From Sorghum bicolor (taxonomy: Eukaryota > Streptophyta > Magnoliopsida > Poales > Poaceae), in NCBI RefSeq assembly GCF_000003195.3, contig NC_012873.2, positions 7,091,894-7,155,893 of the forward strand: a stretch of DNA of 64,000 bases. The letters are read 5' to 3'. Position numbers and translations under genes: made by a program. The notes beneath the pieces are model-generated. The model did no database searches, was not told the DNA's origin, and was given only the letters and a program-made list of their open reading frames with translations. Positions 22,153 through 32,832 of this stretch are shown one piece after another (the first letter of the stretch is position 1; each line of letters starts with the position of its first letter).

Positions 22153-22616
22153 ATGCCGTCAGAGCAGACACCAACACCAGTCCACACGTTTGGCTTTGAC
22201 ACCGACCATGTCGTCGGCGCCAATGCGATGCACGTTGTTGCGGAGGCCACGGGCGATGCTTTCTCCTTGGTTGGAAACAAGGCGGCGATGCAAGACTTGT
22301 TCGCGGCTTTGCGCCTGCGTTAGCGGGCTCCTCTTGGTGGTCATATAGTGCATGACACACGTGTTGCTGTCGCGTGCCTGCATCGAGACGTCTAGCGCCT
22401 ATGGTAGCCACGTGGGCATCGATGGACGCGCTGCCTTCATCGACGTTGGCGAGCTCTACGATGGCGACGAAAGGCGGTTCCTGGTGCTCGTGTACGCACC
22501 GGGTGGCTGGGGACGGAGGGGGTCACCTGCCTAGTCAAGACGAGCTGCACCTGCTAAGAGAGATTGTGATGGGGCACATACGGCCTCGATATCCGCTTCC
22601 ACCGACTGGCGTCTAG
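22153..22616 (+). pseudogene. von Willebrand factor A domain (RING/vWA family) gene fragment
   Basis: The frame from 22153 gives PVHTFGFDTDHVVGANAMHV, then ATGDAFSLVGNKAAMQDLFA, which resembles the end of the vWA domain in plant WAV3-like RING/vWA E3 ligases. After a stop at 22321 a second frame gives YGSHVGIDGRAAFIDVGELY and DERRFLVLVYAP, the next conserved block. A third frame gives VTCLVKTSCTC. At least two frameshifts and stops, and neither N- nor C-terminal part is present. Family assignment is from motif memory. Confidence 0.6.
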
Positions 22617-23217
22617 CCCCCGATGGGCTACGCGAGCCTCGTGGTCGCTCTGTTCGGTTGAGCTCATCTGCCAAATCTGCTAGTCATTTAACAATATTTT
22701 TTTCTCATAATAAATCAGCGAACAGAACTTTCAGTCATGATTTATCAGCCAAGCGAACATCTCTAGGGTTGTGCAACTGGATACACCCCATGTTAAAGCG
22801 GTTGTCTCGAGCCTGTCATGCCCGCTGGGCGTGATCGTCGCGTCCTCAACCTGTTCTGCACTCAGCTGGTCAGCGTGGCCGTGAGCTCGCCGTCCTAGCG
22901 TTCACCTACAAGCGCGCTTTCGTTCTTCCTGCGCCTACCGTTGGTGTGCGAGGAGGTGGCCGACGAGTTTGGGGAAATGCACGACGTGGCAAGCTCCATG
23001 GGCACACCATTTTACAAGTTTAGGCAGTCGAATTTCGACTTTGAGAATTCGTGGATCTAAATGGCACAGCGCCACACATGTTTAAGGCTGCTAATGTATT
23101 TAACTCTAAATAAAATCCCATATGTATATGTGTCACCTAATGACCTAACGGTAAGTGGTTATTTCCACCATGAACTGTTTACAGCCAAGACAACCCAACA
23201 AAACAACATGTTGCTAA
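22617..23217. other. Intergenic with a possible second gene fragment
   Basis: A small dispersed repeat lies at about 22665-22765 (CATAATAAATCAGCGAACAG). From 22920 to 23060 a protein-like frame, CEEVADEFGEMHDVASSMG, then PFYKFRQSNFDFENSW, is present; I do not recognise it. It may be part of the decayed gene upstream. Confidence 0.35.
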
Positions 23218-23420
23218 GGGCAATCACAATGCAGACTCTATCATAGAGTCTAAAGTTATTTATTACCTCGAATAATGTGGACTTAGAGTCTAAATAAGAC
23301 TTGGAGTCTTATTTTTTCTATCGCTTTCTTCAATAAATATGCTGCCACATTAGCAAAATACACCATAAATAATATGTAATTAATTGTTTTGGATTCTGTG
23401 CTTACATTGTGAGTGACCTT
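23218..23420. mobile_element. Tourist-like MITE, GGGCACTCACAATGCA family (copy 2)
   Basis: Nearly collinear with 14732-14937 (CAGACTCTATCATAGAGTC, then GGACTTAGAGTCTAAATAAG). The right end is CATTGTGAGTGACC. A short block near the right end is deleted relative to copy 1. Confidence 0.8.
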
Positions 23421-24068
23421 AAGGCATAATCCGGCTCCGTGGATGCCGTTGAATCTTCCAACATCTAACAGTGTTGGTGTAAAGGTTTATTGTTGGATAA
23501 GGCTAGTTGCGCATCTCCAACGCGCTCACACTTCGACGCCATGTGAACGTTTGGTGCTGGCAAGAGATTGAGATTTGAGAACGACGAAAGGTCCCCGTAG
23601 CAATTTTGCCTGTCGCTTAAAGCGCACCGGATGTGAGATCACTTATCTTGAACTTCCAAGCAAATCAACGAGAGTGAGAAGTCAGGCCTCCATGATAAAC
23701 TTCATCCGCTATCATATTGAATATTTAGATATATATATAAAATATTAAATATAGATTAATAATTTACGAGACCAATATTTTAAGTCTAATTAGTTCATAA
23801 TTAAATATTAATTGTCAAAACAAAATACTATAGTACAACCAAACACCTGTGGTTCAAAAGTATGCCAGGCATGAAAAGCAACGTTCGGTAAGTCCCTCGA
23901 TCGGGGCCTGGTTGAACAGATTATTCATCACAACGTAAAAATTTATTCAGAATCAGAGAGAGATTTATGGGCCTGAAATCGCACGTAATAACCGCTCGCT
24001 CCGTTACACTTCTCGTGTCCAGAGGATTCGACGATCGTGAATGAAGAAAAAAAAACATGGTGATCTTC
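23421..24068. other. Intergenic with a Tourist-family remnant
   Basis: About 23695-23850 retains the interior of the GGCCTTGTTTAG family (TATCATATTGAATATTTAGA, then TCTAATTAGTTCATAATTAA). The stretch 23851-24068 holds the 3' flank of the next gene. Confidence 0.45.
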
Positions 24069-24563
24069 CTACCGCTTCTTGGCCCGCCGCGGCAACGACG
24101 ACGACGAGCCACCACCGGCGCCGGCGCCGGCGTCCCTGAAGATGGCGCAGGGCGCGCAGCAGCCGACGGGCACCCTCGGCGACGGCGGCTCGGCGTTGTT
24201 CGGGGCCACGTCCCTCGCCGTCCGGAACGGCTTCCTGCTGCCTGTGCCAGGCACCACCACCAGCTCCTGCTGCTTCCGGTGGTGGCTGTCCTTGGCCTTG
24301 CTGTGATTCGGCCTGGCCAGCACCGGCAGCTTCCTCTTCTTGTCGTCGCGATCCACATCCACCACCTTGCCGCCGCCGCCGCCGCGCCGCGGCAGCATGG
24401 CGACGCTGCCGACGCTCCTCGAGTGCCGCAGCTCCGGCTGCTGCGGCTGGCGGCGGCGCCCGGCGTCGTCCTCCTGGGTGAGGAAGCGCTCGTCCCAGAC
24501 CAGCCCCGACGAGCCCGACCTCCTGAAGGTCTGCGCCGACCTCTGCAGCCCGGCCATCATCAT
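24069..24563 (-). CDS. MAPK kinase substrate-like small protein (At1g80180 family)
   Basis: A single-exon ORF of 164 aa. It starts at the first of three tandem ATGs, then AGLQRSAQTFRRSGSSGLVW and DERFLT, the conserved N-terminal signature of the plant family annotated as MAPK kinase substrate protein. A second conserved block is ELRHSRSVGSV. The middle is basic and low complexity, and the C-terminal part (AEPPSPRVPVGCCAPCAIF) keeps the conserved SP-containing segment and Cys pairs of the family. Family members are small phosphoproteins of MAPK cascades, with a link to stomatal patterning reported in Arabidopsis; the role here is inferred. The TATA box lies 60 bases upstream. Confidence 0.85.
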   Translation of the reverse strand: MMMAGLQRSAQTFRRSGSSGLVWDERFLTQEDDAGRRRQPQQPELRHSRSVGSVAMLPRRGGGGGKVVDVDRDDKKRKLPVLARPNHSKAKDSHHRKQQELVVVPGTGSRKPFRTARDVAPNNAEPPSPRVPVGCCAPCAIFRDAGAGAGGGSSSSLPRRAKKR

Positions 24564-24616
24564 CGATCGAGCTTCCAACTCGTCCGACGATCCAACGAAC
24601 AAAGTGAATGACAAAG

Positions 24617-24630
24617 CAAATATATAGCGC
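24617..24630 (-). promoter_or_regulatory. TATA box of the MAPK-substrate-like gene
   Basis: On the minus strand the sequence reads GCGCTATATATTTGC, about 60 bases before the ATG, a standard plant core-promoter distance. Confidence 0.65.
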
Positions 24631-25360
24631 GGAAAGTGGCGGTAGATTTTCGAGAAAGTTGGCAGAGTGGCGGACATGGGAGCGATCAAATGATGGTGTC
24701 CGTGGAAAGCATAGAGCAGCCGCGAGCAGGGCAAAGTGAAGTGCTTGCCTGGAAACCACTGACCGGCCGACGACGATTAGTTAAAAAAATAGAGTTGGTA
24801 GCAAAAGGGTGGTGGCCGGTTTGGGCGAGCTCTTCCACGGGCACGGAGCAGGCTCGTCGAGGAGCGGAGCGCCTACAGGGCAAACAACGGCCCCCCGCAC
24901 TCCCGCAGGCGCGCAGCGCATCGGCTTGGTGCCGCTGCTGCGGTCTGCCACGGTTAGTGATGGCTCGTTGTGTGATAAGCACGAAAGCAAGGGCCCGATG
25001 CCTCGGTTTTTTTTTTTTTTTTGGTGAACAAGAAGCTCACTGCTGAAACGCCTCTTCTTCTGACTGTAGGTTCTCATGGGCACAGGTCACAGAAGCGCTA
25101 GCAATGCTGCGTTGTTTCCAGGTAAACCTATATATAATTATATATACACACACGTAGTTTTGCAGTACTACCATCATAGTCCTTACAGTCTTACAAGTAG
25201 CTACTTCGTAAAACCGTATAGAGGATGCAGATTTGAATGAAAGTTTAGAAAGGGATCGAATCCCCACATTTGACAGGTCATCGGGCTTGTGCTCACCTTC
25301 AGAGCTTTCCTTGCGGTTCCTCAGCAGTACAAATAATATTGTGGGAAACCAAAGGAGACT
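24631..25360. other. Upstream flank of the MAPK-substrate-like gene
   Basis: No gene supported. It contains a T run at 25008-25022. Confidence 0.4.
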
Positions 25361-25560
25361 CTAGACACATGTGATTGTGTGGTACAGTGGTAGAGGGAGT
25401 TACACGCAAAGAGAACGAGGTCGTGGGTTTGAATCCCACTGGTCGGCTGCATAGCCATAAATTTTGCGCGAAAAATATAACGTGACTTGCGACTTTGATA
25501 GAGACGGACAGGCGCTGGTTAGTGCACGCCTCCTCTGATTAATTTTTTTGGCTATTTTTT
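25361..25560 (+). mobile_element. tRNA-derived SINE-like element
   Basis: A pol III A box TGGTACAGTGG at 25380-25390 and B box GGTTTGAATCC at 25426-25436 have tRNA-like spacing. The flanking arms do not pair as an acceptor stem, so it is not a tRNA gene. A tRNA-unrelated body and a T-rich end near 25545 follow. Superfamily known; exact family not identified. Confidence 0.6.
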
Positions 25561-25574
25561 GAATTTTTTATTTT

Positions 25575-25790
25575 TATCTTGCTTAAGTGTTTTTCTTTGT
25601 CAAGTGTCCTTTTAACATTCGATAAAGTTGTTGCTGAGTGTCTGACAAAAAATACTTAGCAAAATGCCTTTTGTCGATGCTTTTTTTTTTTGCCGAGTAA
25701 CGGGTTTGCTAAGTGTTTTTGAGGCTTTACTGAATGCCTTGGACACTCAGTAAAACCGCCGTTTTCGGTAGCTAATAAAAGTGTGCTGCA
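25575..25790. mobile_element. CACTA transposon subterminal fragment
   Basis: Repeated short motifs of the type GCCGAGT, GAGTGTCTGACA, TTGCTAAGTGTTTTT and GGACACTCAGTAAAA alternate in both orientations, as in the subterminal regions of maize/sorghum CACTA elements. No CACTA terminus or transposase remains. Confidence 0.6.
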
Positions 25791-25838
25791 TGCATATAGA
25801 GGTAGCTAGCTAGCTAGTGTGTGGGAGAGATACATTCA

Positions 25839-26068
25839 GGCCTTGTTTAGGTTCAAAAAATTTCAACATTCTTCGTCAAATCGAATCTTGCAGCACATGC
25901 ATAAAACATTAAATATAGATGAAAATAAAAACTAATTACACAATTTGCCTGCAAATCGCGAGATGAATCTTTTGAACTTAATTAGTCTATGATTAAATAA
26001 TATTTGTTAAATAAAACAAAAGTGCTACAGTGCTAAAAAATCCAAAATTTTGGAAACTGAACAAGGCC
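25839..26068. mobile_element. Tourist-like MITE (GGCCTTGTTTAG family)
   Basis: 230 bp with ends GGCCTTGTTTAGG and CTGAACAAGGCC, flanked by TCA on both sides (25836-25838 and 26069-26071). Confidence 0.85.
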
Positions 26069-26075
26069 TCACTAA

Positions 26076-26415
26076 GGCCCTGTTTAATTCATCACCTAAA
26101 AATTTTTCATCCATCCCATCGAATCTTTGGACACATGCATGGAATATTAAATGTAGGTAAAAAATAAACTAATTACACAGTTTAGTTGAAAATCACGAGA
26201 CGAATCTTTTAAGCCTAGTTACTCCATGATTAGCCTTAAGTGCTACAGTAACCCACATGTGCTAATGACAGATTATACTTAATAGATTTGTCTTGCAGTT
26301 TCCTGACGAGCTATGTAATTTGTTTTTTTATTAATTTCTAAAAACTCCTCCTGACATCCTTCCAACACATGTGATGTGACACCCAAAATTTTTTTATTTC
26401 CAATCTAAACATGAC
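26076..26415. mobile_element. Tourist-like MITE (345-bp family)
   Basis: It begins GGCCCTGTTTAATTC and ends CAATCTAAACATGAC, with TAA on the left (26073-26075) and TTA on the right. The interior is related to the copy at 27839 in opposite orientation. It starts seven bases after the preceding MITE. Confidence 0.75.
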
Positions 26416-26598
26416 TTAAAAAAAGTATGTGCGAGAGTCTCGGAGAGACGAGGTTCGCTGGTCTGAAAAGTTAAGACTGAAATTACTGTTGGCTGATTTA
26501 TTGTGAGAAAAAATACTACTGGCTGGTAACGGGTGTGCATTGCATGCTGTCAGTACTGCATAAGTACACAAGACCGAAAACCATATGTGCAATGGAAC

Positions 26599-26815
26599 TC
26601 AGTTTTAATTTTTTTTTTGGGTACCGTAGCATTTTTTATTTTTTTATAAATATTGTTTAATAATGAACTAACTAGATTTAAAAGATTTATCTCGCGATTT
26701 ACAGATAAACTGTACAATTAGTTTTTATTTTTATCTATATTTAATACTCTATGCATGTGTCGCAAAATTCTATGTGACGGAGAATCTTGAAAATTTTTTG
26801 TGAACTAATAAGGCC
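26599..26815. mobile_element. Tourist-like MITE (GGCCTTGTTTAG family), left end eroded
   Basis: Right end GTGAACTAATAAGGCC and typical interior (TAGATTTAAAAGATTTATCT, then GTACAATTAGTTTTTATTTT). Confidence 0.7.
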
Positions 26816-27094
26816 TCAGTGTGGGTCCAACGTTTTCATGACCGTAGCCGACCAAAAAAATGTTTGACTATTCAGCCAATGAGTTACTGCCTTGGTTTCA
26901 ATCTGTTGTCATGTATTAGACCATCTCCAACATTGCCTCTACTTAAGTCTTCAAAGCCATTTATATGAGCTGAAGAAAAAAAATCAACTCTAACAGGTCT
27001 CTACTAAAACCATGTTTAGTTGAGCTATGCCTTTGAAGAAGCTGTTGTGAGTTGTGGAAAAGCTACTGTGAGCTGAGATTATGAGACGATAAAG

Positions 27095-27230
27095 TTAAAT
27101 GTGTCCTTGAGAGTATGTGCTCTCACTCTCTTCGCCATTAGATTCGTAAATTCTAGATGTGTGTTTGCATACTTTTCAATTTTAATCCACGATGGAGAGG
27201 GTGAGAGCACATGCCCTTAAGGGCAAAAAA
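27095..27230. repeat. Palindromic MITE, TGTGCTCTCACTCTC family (copy 1)
   Basis: Imperfect long inverted repeat: TATGTGCTCTCACTCTC on the left and GAGGGTGAGAGCACATG on the right with about 80 bases between. A related copy is at 32572-32735. Confidence 0.65.
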
Positions 27231-27838
27231 GCGCCTCAGTTGTGGGACGGTTAATGGATTTTGCGAGATTATTATTTTATGACCATCTCTGTAAATAAAG
27301 TTACCGCCTCTGAAAATCCATTTTAAGAGACAGTTATTTTGTGATTGTCACTGTAAATAAAGTGATCGCCTCCGAAAATCCTCACATATTTTAGAAGAGG
27401 GTTAGATTTTATGATCGCCTATGTTAATGATTGAATAGTGTTTCGCAAAATAATTTCTTAGTTGTGGTGCCTTCCTCATCCTGCGGTGCCTTCCTCTCTC
27501 ATGGCTCACCCGGATCTGACCATCCTCCTTGGCGGCCGCCTTTCCTAGCAGAGCACTCTTGTCGGATTTGGCGATATCCTCAGTGACTCCCTTCCCTAGC
27601 GGGCTGCCCTCTTGCTCGGATTTAGGGTTTGGCAATGTGGCCATCCTCCTTGGTGGGGGCCCTCGCTCGGATTCGGAATTTGGTGAGACACCGCCCGGAT
27701 CTGGTGAGACAAAGCAAGTTACTCAATGAGAAAAAAGATAAAAAAAATAGGATAACAAATAGGTCACACATGTCATTCTTTACCAGAATAAATTTTATGG
27801 ACACTACTAGAGTGCAGTTGAAAAATGAAATTCTCTAA
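27231..27838. repeat. Degenerate repeats, no gene
   Basis: At 27270-27385 a unit of the type CTGTAAATAAAGT then CCGCCTC(T/C)GAAAATCC occurs twice in direct orientation. The remainder, to 27838, shows no gene that I can support. Confidence 0.4.
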
Positions 27839-28183
27839 GGCCATGTTTAGATTGGAGATGAAAAATTTTTGGGTGTCATATCGGATGTGTCGGAAAGATG
27901 TCGGAATGAGCTTTTAGAAACTAATAAAAAAACAAATTACATAGCTCGTCAGAAAACTGTAAGACAAATCTATTAAGCATAATTAATTTGTCATTAGCAC
28001 ATGTGGGTTACTGTAGCACTTAAGGCTAATTATGGAGTAACTAGGCTTAAAAGATTCGTCTCGCGATTTTTAACCAAACTGTGTAATTAGTTTATTTTTT
28101 ATGTATATTTAATGTTCTATGTATGTGTCCAAAGATTTGATGGAATGGATGAAAAAATTTTGGGTGAGAAACTAAACAGGGCC
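27839..28183. mobile_element. Tourist-like MITE (345-bp family), complete
   Basis: 345 bp with ends GGCCATGTTTAGATT and GAAACTAAACAGGGCC and perfect TAA duplications (27836-27838 and 28184-28186). Confidence 0.85.
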
Positions 28184-28282
28184 TAAAATAGAAGAAGACC
28201 TCATATCAAAAGTAGGGACTCTAATCTGAGGACTCCTAATGGAGATGCTCTTATTACCTAGTTGTACTCCGTACTACTCGTT

Positions 28283-28761
28283 CTTTGTTTAGTTAGGAAA
28301 AAATTTTGGTTTTGACTACTGTAGCACTTTTCTTTGTATTTGGTAATTAATTTTCAATCATAGACTAATTAAGCTTAAAAGATTTATCTCGCAAATTACA
28401 GGTAACTGTGCAATTAGTTAATTTTTTTATCTATATTTAATGCTCTATGTATGCATCCAAAGATTTGATGTGACGGAAAATCTTGGAAATTTTTTTGGAA
28501 GTAAGGGGGTGTTTGGGACTACTCTGCTCCATGTTTTTCAGCTCTGCTCCACGTTTTTTAGCCTAACGGTTTTAGCTCCACGCACTCAACTCGAGAAAAA
28601 AATGGTGGAGTTGTGAGAACACCTAAAGAGGTACTCCACAAACTCTAGTTTTTTGTGGAGCTGCTCCACGATGGAGTTTGTTTTTTATGGAGCTGCTCCA
28701 CGATGGAGTTTGTGGATCAGAGTTTGTGGAGCAGTCCCAAATACCCCCTAAACAAGGCCTT
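28283..28761. mobile_element. Tourist-like MITE split by a second MITE
   Basis: The outer GGCCTTGTTTAG-family element starts near 28283 (CTTTGTTTAGTTAGG) and reaches TTTGGAAGTAA at 28504, then resumes at 28749 with TAAACAAGGCC. The 244 bases between are a different MITE, so its right terminal repeat is interrupted. Confidence 0.85.
28505..28748. mobile_element. Nested MITE, GGGGGTGTTTGGGACTAC family
   Basis: 244 bp with terminal repeats GGGGGTGTTTGGGACTACTC and GCAGTCCCAAATACCCCC, TAA on both sides. Internally a unit containing GGAGCTGCTCCACGATGGAG is tandemly duplicated. Confidence 0.88.
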
Positions 28762-29910
28762 AGTTACTCCATCCAAATAGATCAATTATTAGAGTTGCTT
28801 AATTGGAACCATTTCTCTCTCTCTTCCCCGAAAGTGGTATAGGGCTATAGGAGCCGCTCTATAGACTTGAGCTGCACATATATATGTATGCGTTTTTTTC
28901 TGCTACATTAGTGGGACTTGGCGGGCCTCCCCATCCCTAATAAGAACTTATAGTATTTGTTACAAGGAACAAAAGATGGATTAGGTTTAGATCGGCGTGG
29001 AAGCAACCTGAAGGCAAGGACTTGCGTGTAGTCTTACACTAATTAATTATATGACAGGGAGACCATATATATTCGCAAAAAGGTTACATAATTCAAATAA
29101 TAGTTTTTTTAGATAAGAGAAATAATTTTCATCTTCTTACTCACAAATGAGGATTCAAACCAGCATAACGATGCTTAATTATTAGGAAAAGAAAGAGGTT
29201 TCCACGCTCTAACGTTCACACACAACAGGTTGTCACATCACCATGAAACTTCAAAAAGCCATAATTTCCAAAAAGAAAAAGAAAAAGCTCAAAAAGCAAA
29301 TATTGGTGATCTTAATTCGGAAGTAAATGTAAACCGGCTACTGTTGAATCATATTTTATTACATATATATATAGTACACTTTGAAGGGGCTGGCCAGGAT
29401 TGCAAATTCATTTCTTGCACGCAAGGTCCCGGCTTCAAAGGACCGTTGATGACCGATCGACCTAATTGCTGGCCGACGTCTCAGCCAGATGATGAACGGA
29501 CGATGGATGTTCGTTCGTTCGTTTTCTTCCTGTACGTACATTCTCGGTTCGACGAGCTGTCGTCTTCATGAAATCTTTCTCGCCTAACCATGCATTCGAT
29601 CGTGCTTAATCTTACAGTACGTCTTTGCCTGGTTGGGATGAATTTGTGCGTGATGGTTCATCCATCTGTGATCTGATCGACTGCAAGTGCAAGTGTGTGC
29701 ATGCAAGCCGATCGAGCACACGCAGCTGGTCGATCTCCACTGGGATATGGCATGTGGCAGCCACCTCCAGTCCAGTCCAGCTGCTTGCTTTACTCCAAAG
29801 TCCAAAGTTCCCTATTAGCTTGCATCCACAAGGCAAGCAATTGCAACAGATGAACCAAGACATGAAGACAAGACAACGCTCGTACTCAATGAACACTGGT
29901 GATCACGCAG
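28762..29910. other. Intergenic, upstream of the metacaspase
   Basis: AT-rich with no supported gene up to about 29600. The last 300 bases are likely the metacaspase promoter. Confidence 0.4.
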
Positions 29911-29930
29911 CCTATATATATATATATACA
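29911..29930 (+). promoter_or_regulatory. TATA box of the metacaspase gene
   Basis: A TATATATATATATATA run starting about 100 bases before the ATG at 30012, the best core-promoter candidate. It is also a dinucleotide microsatellite. Confidence 0.55.
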
Positions 29931-30011
29931 CATAACGGAGGCAGAAATCGATATCTCATCTCACTGAAGCACGCTCCAGCGGTAGATCCAGAGCTAGAGA
30001 AGAAGACAGCA

Positions 30012-31096
30012 ATGGAGGTGGACGGGGGGAAGAAGAAGATGCTGGCCACCCTGGTGGGGTGCAACTACGCCGGCACAGAGTACGAGCTGCAGGGCTGCAT
30101 CAACGACGTCCACGCCATGCGCGCCGTCCTCCTCGACCGCTTCGGCTTCGCGCCGGCCAACGTCACCGTGCTCACCGACGACCACGACGACAGCGGCGGC
30201 GGCACGATCCCGACCGGCGCCGGTGTCAGGCGCGCGCTGTCCGACATGGTGGCGCGCGCGGCGCCCGGGGACGTGCTCTTCTTCCACTTCAGCGGCCACG
30301 GCACGCTCGTCCCGCCGGTCGTCACCGGCAGCGGCCATGGTGACCGCGACGACGAGGCCATCGTGCCCTGCGACTTCAACCTCATCACAGGTCCGTGCCT
30401 TGCCTATGCACTCCCCATGCACGCATGGCGCCGGCGTCGTCGTTCGTTGACTGACATGGTTGCATGCACGCAGACGTGGACTTCCGGGAGCTGGTGGATC
30501 GCTTGCCGCGAGGCGCCACCTTCACCATGGTGTCCGACTCGTGCCACAGCGGCGGCCTCATCGACCAGGAGAAGGAGCAGATCGGTCCGACCACCGCCGC
30601 CGCCGACTCCTACCTCCACGGCGGCGCGCGCGCCGCCCGGTTCCTCCCGTACGCCGCGGTGCTTGGCCACCTGTCGGGCGCGTCGGGGGTGGGCGCGTCG
30701 GCGTCGCACCACGTCGCCGACCACCTCGTGGCGCTCTTCGGCGCCGACGCCAGCGCCAAGTTCCGCTTCCACCGCCACCACGGCAACAGCAGCGGCGCCG
30801 CCGCGCGCACTGACGACGACGACGCCGGGATCCTGCTGAGCGGGTGCCAGACGGACGAGACGTCGGCGGACGTCGCGGCGGCCGGCGGCGGCAGCGCGTG
30901 CGGGGCGTTCAGCGCCGCGCTGCAGGCCGTGCTGGCGGCACACCCGGCGCCGATGAGCAACCGGGAGGTGGTGCTCCGCGCCAGGGAGGTGCTCGGCGAG
31001 CAGGGGTTCCAGCAGCACCCCTGCCTCTACTGCAGCGACGCCAACGCCGACGCGCCGTTCCTGGGGCAGCACGAGTCAATGGCCAAGAGCAACTGA
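30012..31096 (+). CDS. Type II metacaspase, MC9-like
   Basis: Two exons, 30012-30390 and 30474-31096 (83-bp GT-AG intron, phase 1), encode 333 aa. The p20 domain begins KKMLATLVGCNYAGTEYELQ, then GCINDVHAMR. The catalytic His lies in FFHFSGHG (residue 96) and the catalytic Cys in VSDSCHSGG (residue 150). The p10-like part has LLSGCQTDETSAD and FSAALQAVLAAHP. There is no N-terminal zinc-finger prodomain, so it is type II, and the short linker between p20 and p10 and the total length match Arabidopsis MC9 (325 aa) rather than MC4. Metacaspases cleave after Arg or Lys in programmed cell death and peptide-hormone maturation. A polyadenylation-type AATAAA lies near 31186. Confidence 0.93.
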
Positions 31097-32269
31097 GCAA
31101 GGAGGCGGCTGCCATGCCCACGCGCTCTCACGATCACGATTCATCCCCTGCAATTTGTGCGTGCGCTTATTATTATTTATATTAGTAAATAAATAACTAC
31201 GTGTATGCAGCATGGTCATGCCATTACAGATTTCTCCTTATAATGTATTGTCTACCTGCAATTCTGCTATAAATAGCATTTCTTCACGAAGTTGAAACAA
31301 AAAAAAATCTCTAGCACAAGCTATAGATAAGTTCATTTTTAAGAATCCATTTTTTTTAAAAAAAGAGAAGGTTTGCTTATTAAGCAAACTAGTATATACT
31401 ATACAGTGCCGCACGTGTTCATGAAAACTGACATTCATTTATTTACGAATGTGACCTTTTTTTATATATATGATATGCCAACATGCATAAGTCACAACAA
31501 GAAATTGAGAAATTGAACCCGGTAGTTGCTCCAAAGGAAAATGAACACATTTAATAGTTCCAACACATAGTATAAACTGGTGGGAAAAAGAAAAAAAATG
31601 CATGTGCGACTGCAGGAAATATGTCAAAACAAGACATATGCATTGATTAAATGAAAATATGAGATTATGCGAAACCTAGTATCTTCACATATATACGAAT
31701 TTATCTTGAACAAGAAGATACTTAAACAATGAGGAAAATGCTTCTCATCAAGTGATCCAGGCTAACTACTCAAAAAGTTAATTTGTTTCCAAGCCAAACA
31801 AAACATATCACAAAATGTTATTTTAAATTGTTCTCTCATAGACTCCGTCAAGAAATAGCCTGAAGGCGCCATGCTTCCTTCCACTGAACTGTCAGCAAAA
31901 CAGAAGCTTTGGCTAGCATGAACGCTTGACTGCTGAAGACCACGTCCACTTGAAGAAATAAGAGGTCATAATAACTCAAAAATGGAACATTTTCTCCACA
32001 TCCACACAAGTACAGCAACATTTTCTCCCTATACTACGAAGAAGCCCTCTCATTTATTAGCTAGTATAAACCTCGCTAAGCAGCGCGACGGCGTGCTTGG
32101 CGAGCATGCATGAACGCGTTCTGGCTCTCCGCCGTCACCGGAGACGCCGCCTTGCTCCTCAGGACCCGTCCTCGCACTCCTTGGCGAGACTTTTACATGT
32201 GTATCATTATGAAAGTTTATAACTTTTTACAAGCCCGTAGGCAGTAGCTAAAATTTAGAAATCCGGATT
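31097..32269. other. 3' flank of the metacaspase and intergenic sequence
   Basis: AT-rich. A small coding-like patch at 32080-32190 (frame FWLSAVTGDAALLLRTRPR) may be a captured gene scrap; no gene is supported. Confidence 0.35.
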
Positions 32270-32289
32270 ATTGCTTCGAGGATGGTTTA

Positions 32290-32425
32290 GCTTGAACAAA
32301 GTAGTGGATGCTGACCGAACCAACTTGATCTGGTTGATGATATTGTGGAGAAGTATCCAGGTGGTTTTGGCGACATAGTGATAGTGTTTTACTTCTGCGT
32401 GGAGAGTAAAGTGAATATCAAATTG
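32290..32425 (+). pseudogene. PB1-like domain fragment of a MULE-type transposase
   Basis: The frames read VVDADRTNL and, after a shift, VDDIVEKYPGGFGDIVIVFY, then FCVESKVNIKLT. This is the PB1-like N-terminal module seen in many grass Mutator-like transposase annotations. One frameshift, no other domain. Confidence 0.5.
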
Positions 32426-32571
32426 ACATTATTAATTCCTTGTTGCTTGGTTAATTTTACTTCTACATTGTCGCAGTGGTTCATTGTTCAGTCAAACATC
32501 TGTGTGTCACTGTGTGCAAGAATGGGATCATTTCTTGAGAACAGAAACAGAGCAAGGTTGGTAAAGTTTTT

Positions 32572-32735
32572 TATGCCCTCAAGGGCACATGCTCTCACTC
32601 TCTCACCCATTGGATTCGCATTGAGAAATGTATAAACACATATTTTAAAGCGAAACTGCATTGAGATGTGTGTTTGCACACTTTTCAATGCGAATCTAAT
32701 AGGTGAGAGAGTGAGAGCATGTGCCTTTGAAGGCA
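32572..32735. repeat. Palindromic MITE, TGTGCTCTCACTCTC family (copy 2)
   Basis: Strong inverted repeat: GGGCACATGCTCTCACTCTC and ATTCGCATTGA on the left mirror TCAATGCGAAT and GAGAGTGAGAGCATGTGCC on the right. The RNA would fold into a hairpin of about 160 bases. Confidence 0.75.
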
Positions 32736-32832
32736 GAAAAACTGTGCAAGGTTACTAGACGCTGCACAAAGCAGAGCATTTCGTGGCTCCACTTGTGAAC
32801 GGCCCAATTTGTTGAACTGGTCTTGTCTTCTG

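Noticed and set aside
24004..24759. N-terminal extension of the MAPK-substrate-like protein beyond the ATG at 24563
   Set aside because: The extension would pass through the TATA box and has no similarity to the family, whose start is MAGLQRS-like.
25380..25450. A tRNA gene
   Set aside because: A and B boxes are present but the sequence cannot form an acceptor stem or a normal anticodon arm, so it is treated as SINE-like.
30404..31072. Minus-strand frame opposite the metacaspase
   Set aside because: Antisense shadow; the plus strand has both catalytic motifs and correct splice sites.
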